Positions 1 to 6,233 of a DNA stretch of 17,359 nt are shown here, piece by piece. Each line of letters starts with the position of its first letter. Position 1 is the first letter of the stretch. Below the pieces are notes generated by a model that was given only the letters and a program-made list of their open reading frames with translations, was not told where the DNA came from and made no database searches. Where the stretch lies: NCBI GenBank assembly GCA_964567845.1, contig CAZMOG010000039.1, forward strand, positions 1-17,359, read 5' to 3'. The DNA comes from RGIG9079 sp964567845. GTDB taxonomy: Bacteria; Bacteroidota; Bacteroidia; Bacteroidales; Marinifilaceae. Both the position numbers and the translations under genes were made by a program.

Positions 1-37
1 ATGTTTGAGTAGGGGCGAAAATTTTTATCGTTAAATA

Positions 38-2230
38 TTATCCATTTTGTCGAGATACCTTTATAACTCCTTTAAGTGAACGAACGCGTGCAGTAAACTG
101 GTCAAGGTGTTGTGAGTCGCTGACCATGATGGTCAAGCTACCATCAAAGCCTCCGTCGGTCGAGTTTACCGAGATGGAACGCATGCTTACATGGCTATCT
201 TTTGATACAAGTTCGGTAAGTTGTGTAAGAATAATTCCACTTGAACCGGAACCAATAATTTTCAAGGTTGCCTGATATGAACTTCCTCCTTTATTTGTCC
301 ATTGTGTTTTCACGAAACGGTATGGATAGCGGCGCATCATCTCTTGGGCGTTCTTGCAGTTGGTTCGGTGCACCTTTATGCCCTCGCCTATTGAAACAAA
401 GCCAACAATGTCATCGCCAAAGACTGGATTACAGCATTTGGCAAATTTATATTCAACGCTATCAACTTTTTTGTCAATCAGCAGTACATTTGAGTAAGAG
501 GCTCGGTTTTCAGGAGTGAATCTTACCTCGTTTTGTGGCTGAGGAGCAACCGGTTGCGGTGTATCTTCTTTTGCAGTGAGAATCTCTTTAATCTCGGCAA
601 AATCGTAACGCTCTTCACCGATAGCCTGATATAACTCTTTTGCATATTTATATTTGTAGTGGAGCATTAGTTTGCGAAGAACTTCGTCATTGAACTCCAT
701 CTTCCAGTTCTTAATTCTGCGCATTAATGCCTCTTTACCGATTTCCGCAAGTTTATTTGCCTGTTCGTTAAGGAATTGGCGAATCTTGTTCCGTGCTTTA
801 GTGGTAACGGTAAAGTTTAGCCAATCGGCTTTAGGTTGTTGGTTGGGCGAGGTTGTAATTGAAATTTGGTCTCCGTTTTTAAGAACATATTTCAATGTTT
901 CATTTCTTTGGTTTACAGTTCCACCCACGCACTTTGCTCCAAGATTTGAGTGTATTGAGTAGGCAAAGTCAAGCAGTGTAGCACCCGCATGGAGCGTTAC
1001 CAAATCTCCTTTAGGAGTAAAGACATGAACCTCTTTATCGTGCAGATCAATCTGCATGTCATCGAGCAAATCAATGGCGTTGCTATCTTTGCTCTCAAGT
1101 ATTTCACGAAGCTCATTTAGCCAGTTTTCAACCACCATATCCGAGCTGCCGCCTTTGTACTTCCAGTGAGCTGCGAAACCTCGCTCGGCAATATCATCCA
1201 TGCGTTCTGTACGTATCTGAACCTCAACCCAGCGGTTTTGCGGACCAAGCACGGTTGCGTGAAGAGATTCGTATCCGTTTGATTTCGGTACAGAGAGCCA
1301 GTCACGCAGGCGCTCGGGATTTGGATGGTAAATGTCGGTTACAACCGAATATACCTTCCAACAGTCAGGTTTCTCATTTTCACCGGTACTGTCAATAATG
1401 AAACGAATCGCAAAAATGTCGCATATATCCTCGAACTCAACATGTTTGGTTCTAATCTTGTTTAGAATCGAGGCAATGGTTTTGGTTCTTGCCTTCATGT
1501 GGTATTTAACTCCACGTTTGTCAAGTTCCTCGCGAATAGGAGCTGCAAACTCTTGAATGTAGGCTTCGCGAGCACTTTTGCTGTCTTTTAGTTTTCGCTC
1601 AATATCAGCATAAGTTTCGGGCATTGTGATTCGCAATGCACGCTCCTCCATTTCAGATTTCAAGTTATACAGACCCAAACGATGTGCAATTGGGATGTAT
1701 ATGAAATTTGTCTCGTCAGCAAGATTCAATTTCTCCTTCTCACTGAGTGTTTCGCATCTGCGGAGCATATAAAGTTTTTCTGCCAGAAAGATGAGCTGAA
1801 CTCGAATATCTTCGGCAAATCCCAATAACAGTTTACGGAAATTCTCAGAATTGATAATTCCCTGTTTCTCTTTAATCTTGGTAATCTGTTTTAGCCCTCG
1901 ACTAATATTTGCAACTCGTGAGCCGAATTGGTTGTTAATACCTTCGAGGGTTATTTGGTCTGCGTTAAATGAATCGTACAACAGAGTACAGATAATAGAG
2001 GTTCTTCCCAAGCCAATTTCGCGACTAATCATGATTGCAATATCCAAATCTTCGTTGATCTTCTCTGTAGCTTTATCGGCCGGAAGATGCATAACGTTGC
2101 GGATTGCTATGCGAAAAGCCTCTTTAATCTGCTTTATATCCTTGGGAGAACCAAGATTTCTGCACGATGTGAGAAGTGTTTGAAACTTCTCACCAACAAT
2201 ATCTCTATATTTAAGCAACAAGTTATTCAT
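38..2230 (-). CDS. relA: RelA-type (p)ppGpp synthetase with a degenerate hydrolase domain
   Basis: 730 residues, the usual length of a long RSH protein. It should make (p)ppGpp from ATP and GTP/GDP in the stringent response, on ribosomes. Domains in order: a degenerate HD hydrolase-like region (about 40-160); the synthetase (about 240-360, with GYESLHATV at 319-327, VEVQIRT at 335-341 and GFAAHWKYK at 351-359); TGS (about 398-462); a helical segment; the conserved-cysteine motif AKCCNP (597-602) with HRTNC (621-625); and a C-terminal ACT domain (about 652-728). The HD signature HDxxED reads YDSFNA (85-90) and LADRLHNMR reads LAEKLYMLR (149-157), so metal ligands and catalytic residues are absent. 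It is therefore probably synthetase-only, although automatic annotation would likely call it bifunctional. A canonical promoter lies just upstream. The family is certain; loss of hydrolysis is inferred from sequence. Confidence 0.93.
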   Translation of the reverse strand: MNNLLLKYRDIVGEKFQTLLTSCRNLGSPKDIKQIKEAFRIAIRNVMHLPADKATEKINEDLDIAIMISREIGLGRTSIICTLLYDSFNADQITLEGINNQFGSRVANISRGLKQITKIKEKQGIINSENFRKLLLGFAEDIRVQLIFLAEKLYMLRRCETLSEKEKLNLADETNFIYIPIAHRLGLYNLKSEMEERALRITMPETYADIERKLKDSKSAREAYIQEFAAPIREELDKRGVKYHMKARTKTIASILNKIRTKHVEFEDICDIFAIRFIIDSTGENEKPDCWKVYSVVTDIYHPNPERLRDWLSVPKSNGYESLHATVLGPQNRWVEVQIRTERMDDIAERGFAAHWKYKGGSSDMVVENWLNELREILESKDSNAIDLLDDMQIDLHDKEVHVFTPKGDLVTLHAGATLLDFAYSIHSNLGAKCVGGTVNQRNETLKYVLKNGDQISITTSPNQQPKADWLNFTVTTKARNKIRQFLNEQANKLAEIGKEALMRRIKNWKMEFNDEVLRKLMLHYKYKYAKELYQAIGEERYDFAEIKEILTAKEDTPQPVAPQPQNEVRFTPENRASYSNVLLIDKKVDSVEYKFAKCCNPVFGDDIVGFVSIGEGIKVHRTNCKNAQEMMRRYPYRFVKTQWTNKGGSSYQATLKIIGSGSSGIILTQLTELVSKDSHVSMRSISVNSTDGGFDGSLTIMVSDSQHLDQFTARVRSLKGVIKVSRQNG

Positions 2231-2250
2231 GATTACTTAGTTTGGTTTTT

Positions 2251-2282
2251 CAAAGTTAGAATATTACTCCTTTAAAAGCAAA
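2251..2282 (-). promoter_or_regulatory. Bacteroidetes-type promoter of relA
   Basis: On the minus strand, TTTG (2282-2279) is followed after 20 nt by TAACTTTG (2258-2251). This matches the -33 TTTG / -7 TAnnTTTG consensus known from Bacteroides. The -7 element ends about 20 nt before the relA ATG (2230), which implies a very short leader. Confidence 0.75.
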
Positions 2283-2315
2283 CTATTTTAATCTAATTAA
2301 CCTATTTTAAATCTA
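2283..2315. repeat. AT-rich direct repeat between divergent promoters
   Basis: CTATTTTAATCTA (2283-2295) recurs as CTATTTTAAATCTA (2302-2315), 19 bp apart start to start, directly upstream of the relA -33 element. The spacing is close to two helical turns, as in a tandem operator, but the region is so AT-rich that chance similarity is possible. Confidence 0.3.
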
Positions 2316-2324
2316 TTTGAATTT

Positions 2325-2352
2325 TTTGCCATTATCAATTTTATTAACTTTG
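2325..2352 (+). promoter_or_regulatory. Probable promoter of the lipoprotein-nth unit
   Basis: TAACTTTG (2345-2352) is an exact TAnnTTTG -7 element 24 nt before the ATG at 2377. The nearest TTTG (2325-2328) is only 16 nt upstream of it instead of the usual 19-21, so the -33 assignment is weaker than the -7 assignment. Confidence 0.5.
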
Positions 2353-2376
2353 CGCAGTTGTAAAAAATATGTAGAT

Positions 2377-3027
2377 ATGAAAATTAGCCTTATTAAATGT
2401 ATGGTATTGGTCGCTACCATTGCAGGTGTAGTTGCGTGCTCAAATGATGACCATAAAGGTGGAGTGGATTTGGAAGGAAGTTGGATTTCGTATTATGAAA
2501 ATGCTGAGTTTTGGAATCTATTCACTTTTAATAACGATGCCACAGTCTCATATTTAAGTGGTGATGGTATTAAGTTTCAGGGTACATACCAATATGATAC
2601 AAAAGAGGAGAGTGTAACTATCAATGTTACCAACTCAAATGATGAGAGTTATTTAGAGTCATACACCTGTGCAGTTACCGAGGCTGATGGTAATCTTCTT
2701 CTTGATTATGGAGAGGGTGATACTGAAAAATTTTCGCCAATAACACCAAGCTCAAAAGTTGTGGGAGAGTGGCGTTGGCGTAGTGGTAATGAGTGGAAAA
2801 AGTATATTTTCAAGTCAAATGGAGAATTTGATTTGATTGATGAAAAGGGAAATCAAAGTCGTGGAAAATATACATACCATAAAGCCGATAATTTATTGGT
2901 GATTAGTACAGAATATGCTGAGAGTGGTTCGTTGGGCGATGAAATGTTTTTTATCAGCCTATATAATGAGTTGATAATTCTTGAGGAGCCTAATGGCGAT
3001 ATTTATGTATTCGAAAACATTAAATAG
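2377..3027 (+). CDS. Lipoprotein with two tandem lipocalin-like repeats
   Basis: 216 residues from the ATG at 2377. An in-frame ATG at 2317 is rejected because it lies upstream of the -7 element and would bury the signal peptide. The N-terminus has Lys residues, a hydrophobic stretch and the lipobox VVAC with Cys21, so this is a lipoprotein. CSNDD directly after the cleavage site resembles the acidic export signal that sends Bacteroidetes lipoproteins to the cell surface (inference). The mature protein has two repeats with matching spacing: Trp36, Trp46, Phe51, Gly69, Tyr71, Tyr73 in the first and Trp132, Trp140, Phe145, Gly163, Tyr165, Tyr167 in the second. This resembles the small beta-barrel lipocalin-like domains common in Bacteroidales lipoproteins. 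Ligand and function are unknown. It probably shares a transcript with nth, 6 nt downstream. Confidence 0.85.
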   Translation: MKISLIKCMVLVATIAGVVACSNDDHKGGVDLEGSWISYYENAEFWNLFTFNNDATVSYLSGDGIKFQGTYQYDTKEESVTINVTNSNDESYLESYTCAVTEADGNLLLDYGEGDTEKFSPITPSSKVVGEWRWRSGNEWKKYIFKSNGEFDLIDEKGNQSRGKYTYHKADNLLVISTEYAESGSLGDEMFFISLYNELIILEEPNGDIYVFENIK

Positions 3028-3033
3028 TGTAGT

Positions 3034-3678
3034 GTGAAGCGAGAGGAGCGTTATGCGAGGGTGTTGGCATGGTTTCAAAAAAATATGCCCAATGCCAAAA
3101 GTGAATTGAACTATTCAAATCCTTTTGAATTATTGGTAGCTGTGGTTTTGAGTGCCCAATGCACAGATAAAAGGGTAAATTTAACCACACCTGCACTTTT
3201 TGAGCGTTTCCCCGATCCATTCACCATGTCGCAAGCTTCTGTGCAAGAGATATATTCGCTAATATCATCAATCTCTTTTCCTAATAATAAGGCATTGCAT
3301 TTGTCGCAGTTATCCCAAAAATTAGTTTCTGATTTTAATGGCTGCGTTCCTTGTGAAATGGAGGAGTTACAATCATTACCCGGTGTTGGACGTAAAACCG
3401 CCAATGTGGTTCGTGCTGTTGCTTTTGGATTACCGGCAATGCCTGTAGATACCCATGTATTTAGAGTGGCAGCCAGAATTGGATTATCAGAAAAAGCAAA
3501 GACGCCCGATGAAACCGAGCGTCAATTGGTATCTTTTATCCCAGATCACCTGCTTTCCGATGTGCACCATTGGATTCTTTTGCATGGACGTTATGTTTGT
3601 ACAGCAAGAAACCCCAAGTGTTCTGAGTGTGGAGTATCAGAGTATTGTTATTTTTTCCAGACTCTAAGTAAGAAGTAA
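3034..3678 (+). CDS. nth: Endonuclease III (DNA glycosylase/AP lyase)
   Basis: 214 residues, close to the 211 of E. coli Nth. It removes oxidised pyrimidines from DNA and cleaves the abasic site in base excision repair. The helix-hairpin-helix LPGVGRKTANVV (115-126) carries the catalytic Lys121, and VDTHVFRVA (138-146) carries the catalytic Asp139. The [4Fe-4S] loop is complete at Cys189-x6-Cys196-x2-Cys199-x5-Cys205. The start is the GTG at 3034; no upstream in-frame ATG follows the previous stop, and the next in-frame ATG would remove the first helix. It lies 6 nt after the lipoprotein gene and probably depends on that promoter. Its last 31 bp overlap the 3' end of the convergent membrane-protein gene. 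Confidence 0.95.
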   Translation: MKREERYARVLAWFQKNMPNAKSELNYSNPFELLVAVVLSAQCTDKRVNLTTPALFERFPDPFTMSQASVQEIYSLISSISFPNNKALHLSQLSQKLVSDFNGCVPCEMEELQSLPGVGRKTANVVRAVAFGLPAMPVDTHVFRVAARIGLSEKAKTPDETERQLVSFIPDHLLSDVHHWILLHGRYVCTARNPKCSECGVSEYCYFFQTLSKK

Positions 3679-4154
3679 CCTCCAATAAATTGGATGTGCA
3701 TACCTAAAATTCCCATTCGGAAATCCTGCATTGCAACATAAAAATCTTGAACCATTGCCCACTCAATCAAAGAGCCGACAATCTGATAGAAGAATACCAC
3801 TCTTGCCAAGAGGGCAATGCTGACCTTTTGTGTTTTATGAGCTACAAACGATGCTGCTGCAACCAATAGTGTTGATTTAATCAAAATGATAGGCAGAACA
3901 GCTGTTCCCGGCATTCCGAATAGCAGGTGGTTTACAATGGGCGACAAAATTCCACACATCAATCCAACTCTCCAGCCATACTTATAGGCTGCAATCAGAG
4001 TAAAGAAGTATATGGGTAAAATTGTCAAACCGCCATTGGGGATCAAATGGCAAAGCTGCGGTAACAGGATATTTCCAATAACAAATGCAGCCGCATAAAT
4101 GTAACTCTTATAGTCTCTGAGACTTAATGAGTAGAGGTTGATAGTTTTATCCAT
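3648..4154 (-). CDS. ECF-transporter S-component-like membrane protein
   Basis: 168 residues, very hydrophobic, with about five or six predicted membrane helices. Features are an amphipathic N-terminus (YSLSLRDYKSYIYAA), a Pro-rich turn after helix 1 (LLPQLCHLIPNGG), a helix-Gly-helix unit with YKYGWRVGL, and SPIVNHLLFGMP. Size and pattern fit the substrate-binding S subunits of energy-coupling-factor vitamin transporters; I recall similar Bacteroidales proteins carrying that name. No EcfA ATPase or EcfT gene is in the window, so it would share a module encoded elsewhere. It is the last gene of the four-gene minus-strand operon, 11 nt after the DUF1893 gene. The substrate cannot be read from the sequence. 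Its 3' end overlaps nth by 31 bp tail to tail. Confidence 0.7.
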   Translation of the reverse strand: MDKTINLYSLSLRDYKSYIYAAAFVIGNILLPQLCHLIPNGGLTILPIYFFTLIAAYKYGWRVGLMCGILSPIVNHLLFGMPGTAVLPIILIKSTLLVAAASFVAHKTQKVSIALLARVVFFYQIVGSLIEWAMVQDFYVAMQDFRMGILGMHIQFIGGYFLLRVWKK

Positions 4155-4165
4155 TCTTGTTGTAT

Positions 4166-4579
4166 TTAATTTTTATTAATAAAGTTTTCAATCAGTGGCA
4201 GGCACTCTTCCGGTGACCCTGCATTCATACAGAGAGTTTCAACCGGACACATACCATTCTTGTTCCTATTGATAATGTATGAAACCTGTTTGGCAAAACT
4301 ATACATTATTCTGCAATCTTGCAATAATTTGACCGCATTTTCGCTAATTATGTCACAATAAACTTCAGAAACAGCCCCCAATGCCATTAATGCAGCAGCT
4401 CCTTTCCCCACAACTTTGTCTGCAATGAAGGCTCCTTGTAAAATTTCCGGGGAGTTTTTATACAGGTTGTACAGATCTTTTACTCCACGTTCTGTAAAGG
4501 TATAAATTCTGCCTCTGTTCTCAATGACGCATGAATAGCCGCCATCATGTAGTATTTTAATAACATTATCGTGTGCCAT
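4166..4579 (-). CDS. DUF1893 protein (TM1506-like, deaminase fold)
   Basis: 137 residues, a single soluble domain. The recognisable core is GAFIADKVVGKGAAALMALG (49-68), with the C-terminal MCPVETLC (110-117). This matches the DUF1893 family, whose Thermotoga structure TM1506 falls in the cytidine-deaminase-like fold. I do not see the standard zinc-deaminase pair (H/C)AE plus PCxxC: Cys111 and Cys117 are CPxxxxC, and no HAE/CAE precedes them. Deaminase activity should therefore not be assumed; ligand binding or a different chemistry is possible. The start codon lies inside the end of the GSCFA gene (14-bp overlap), which implies translational coupling, and the ECF-S-like gene follows 11 nt later. 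The function is unknown. Confidence 0.75.
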   Translation of the reverse strand: MAHDNVIKILHDGGYSCVIENRGRIYTFTERGVKDLYNLYKNSPEILQGAFIADKVVGKGAAALMALGAVSEVYCDIISENAVKLLQDCRIMYSFAKQVSYIINRNKNGMCPVETLCMNAGSPEECLPLIENFINKN

Positions 4580-5525
4580 TACTTTTAATTTTTTCTATAT
4601 CTCTTTTCAAATCAGCCTCAAAATTATCTCTTTTGGTGCAGAATCTTTGCCACTCTTCATTATTTGGATGTAGCGGACGGTGTTCAATTAATCTTTTACA
4701 CTGCTCGGCACGCTTTAACAATTCGATATTCTCTTTGTCCATGAAGTGACTACAAAACCTCTCTCTGATATATTGAATGGCAATTTGCGAAGGATGGTTC
4801 ATATCTTCTGCGTAGAAACGATAATCGCGTAGCTCATCCATCATTATTTCGTAGGCAGGAAAATAGTCTGCGTTTGGAATAGTGTCGATAATCTTTTCAA
4901 TTGCCAATAGCAGAGTGGACTTGCTTATCTGGTTCCCATGTGCACCATCTTTCCAGTGGCGAATAGGGCTAACCGTAAAGATTATTTTGATTTTGGGATT
5001 ATTATTTGTGACCCTTTGTAACTCTTTAATCCACAATTCGGCAATCTGCTCCACACTTAATAGTTCTCTTTCAAATAACGATGCCGGTAGCTTATGGCAA
5101 TTTGCAACCACTTTATCGTTTGATTTATAGCGATAAACCCAGGCGGTGCCAAATGTGATAAGTAGTAAGGAACACTTTTCCCATTCTTTATGTACTTCAA
5201 GCGAGGTCTGGTTTATTAAGCTTAAAGTATGGTCTGCCGTTGGTTGCGAAAAACAGCCGTGGTGGTCCATTGAGTGGTATAGCCCTTCGGAGTGGATAAG
5301 CGATTCTTTTTGAAACTCTTTGCCTGTCTCTATTGCATGCAAGGTGTTTAGTACAGAGATTGGATTATACATAACTCCAAAGGGGTTTGGAATAATATCG
5401 AACAGAGTGTCATGCAGATAATTGCCAATATTGTCGGCAAAGCATGAACCTATGGATATAATGGAGTCATGATAACCTATATTAAATTTTGGTTTTCCAC
5501 ACTCAACAACGGTCTGTAACTGCAT
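4566..5525 (-). CDS. GSCFA-domain protein (SGNH hydrolase-like)
   Basis: 319 residues. It carries the family-naming motif GSCFA at 26-30, preceded by hydrophobic beta-strand residues (SIISI) as at the nucleophile elbow of SGNH/GDSL esterases. DMNHPS (241-246) gives a late Asp241-x-x-His244, as in SGNH block V; TFGTAWVYR (124-132) and TVSPIRHWKDG (184-194) are further conserved-looking blocks. No signal peptide or membrane helix is seen, so it is probably cytoplasmic. Family members are uncharacterised; an acyl-hydrolase or acyltransferase role, with Ser27, Asp241 and His244 as the catalytic set, is inference. It starts 4 nt after the SPOR gene and its end overlaps DUF1893 by 14 bp, so it is firmly within the operon. 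Confidence 0.85.
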   Translation of the reverse strand: MQLQTVVECGKPKFNIGYHDSIISIGSCFADNIGNYLHDTLFDIIPNPFGVMYNPISVLNTLHAIETGKEFQKESLIHSEGLYHSMDHHGCFSQPTADHTLSLINQTSLEVHKEWEKCSLLLITFGTAWVYRYKSNDKVVANCHKLPASLFERELLSVEQIAELWIKELQRVTNNNPKIKIIFTVSPIRHWKDGAHGNQISKSTLLLAIEKIIDTIPNADYFPAYEIMMDELRDYRFYAEDMNHPSQIAIQYIRERFCSHFMDKENIELLKRAEQCKRLIEHRPLHPNNEEWQRFCTKRDNFEADLKRDIEKIKSNGTR

Positions 5526-5529
5526 AGTT

Positions 5530-6153
5530 TTATTGATATTCTAAAGGTATAATACCGGTTGCTGCATTGATAGAGTCGGTTAATCTTTGCAATTCCAATT
5601 TTTTGCGCTCCTCCAATGTAAGGCGCTCCAACTCCATAAATGTTATTTCGCACTTAACTACATAACAATCTGGATATAATTTCCTGATCTTTTGCAAATG
5701 TGGTATTGCCTCTAACTTGCTTCTATAGTTTCCAACTCTTATCTTGAAATCGGGAACCGTGTATTGAAGGTAGGCCGGAATGTAGGGAAAATCCTCTTCG
5801 AATTTATCGCGCATAGCTTCGAGCTCCTCAACAGGTTTTTGGGCGGAATTTACCGATGCAATTTGAATTCTGAAGCCGGTAAACTTCTTGGAGAGTTGAT
5901 TCTGCATAATGTGACTCTTCATCATAACCCCAACTTCAGCCGGATCAACTAACTCTGCTGTACCTCCCTTAGCTGAAGTGTCAGATAAGACTTCAATAAT
6001 GTCATACACCATAGAATCTGTCGTAATTGTGTCATTTACAATGGTGTCATTCTGTTGCTGTGCTCTTATTGCGTTCCATATCTCCTGTGCATTTTGTCCT
6101 TTAGCGGTTATTCCCAAAAAGGCAAAAACGGTAATAAGTATAATGTGTTTCAT
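5530..6153 (-). CDS. Exported SPOR-domain protein
   Basis: 207 residues. A short signal peptide (MKHIILITVFAFLGITAKG) is followed by a Thr/Asp-rich linker (about 22-75). A SPOR domain fills about 91-170: FRIQIASVNS (94-103), a helix with DFPYIPAYLQYT, FKIRVGNYRS (136-145) and a final YVVKCEI strand. SPOR domains bind peptidoglycan stripped of stem peptides at division sites and elsewhere. A charged helical tail (about 172-207, ELERLTLEERKKLELQRL) extends beyond the domain and may dimerise or bind a partner. There is no lipobox, so the mature form is probably periplasmic. It is the first gene of the four-gene minus-strand operon, with GSCFA 4 nt downstream. Confidence 0.88.
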   Translation of the reverse strand: MKHIILITVFAFLGITAKGQNAQEIWNAIRAQQQNDTIVNDTITTDSMVYDIIEVLSDTSAKGGTAELVDPAEVGVMMKSHIMQNQLSKKFTGFRIQIASVNSAQKPVEELEAMRDKFEEDFPYIPAYLQYTVPDFKIRVGNYRSKLEAIPHLQKIRKLYPDCYVVKCEITFMELERLTLEERKKLELQRLTDSINAATGIIPLEYQ

Positions 6154-6171
6154 AGTGCTTCTAATTTTTTG

Positions 6172-6179
6172 CGAAGATA
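6172..6179 (-). promoter_or_regulatory. Possible -7 element of the SPOR operon
   Basis: The minus strand reads TATCTTCG, one base from TAnnTTTG and identical to the -7 element proposed for trpS. It lies 18 nt before the ATG at 6153. I do not see a TTTG at the expected upstream distance. Confidence 0.35.
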
Positions 6180-6202
6180 GAAAAATAATGTGAGAAATTA
6201 TA

Positions 6203-6210
6203 TATCTTTG
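6203..6210 (+). promoter_or_regulatory. -7 element of the cysteine desulfidase-tcdA unit
   Basis: TATCTTTG is an exact match to TAnnTTTG, 23 nt before the ATG at 6234. No clear TTTG stands 19-21 nt upstream, so this may be a weak or activator-dependent promoter. Confidence 0.5.
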
Positions 6211-6233
6211 CCAATATTTACAAATTAGTCTTT

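Noticed and set aside
1..12. ATG TTT GAG TAG at the window edge, possibly the tail of an upstream plus-strand gene
   Set aside because: Only four codons are visible, so it cannot be told from chance.
4166..4579. Calling the DUF1893 protein a cytidine deaminase
   Set aside because: The fold relation is known, but the (H/C)AE and PCxxC zinc motifs are not present in the usual form.
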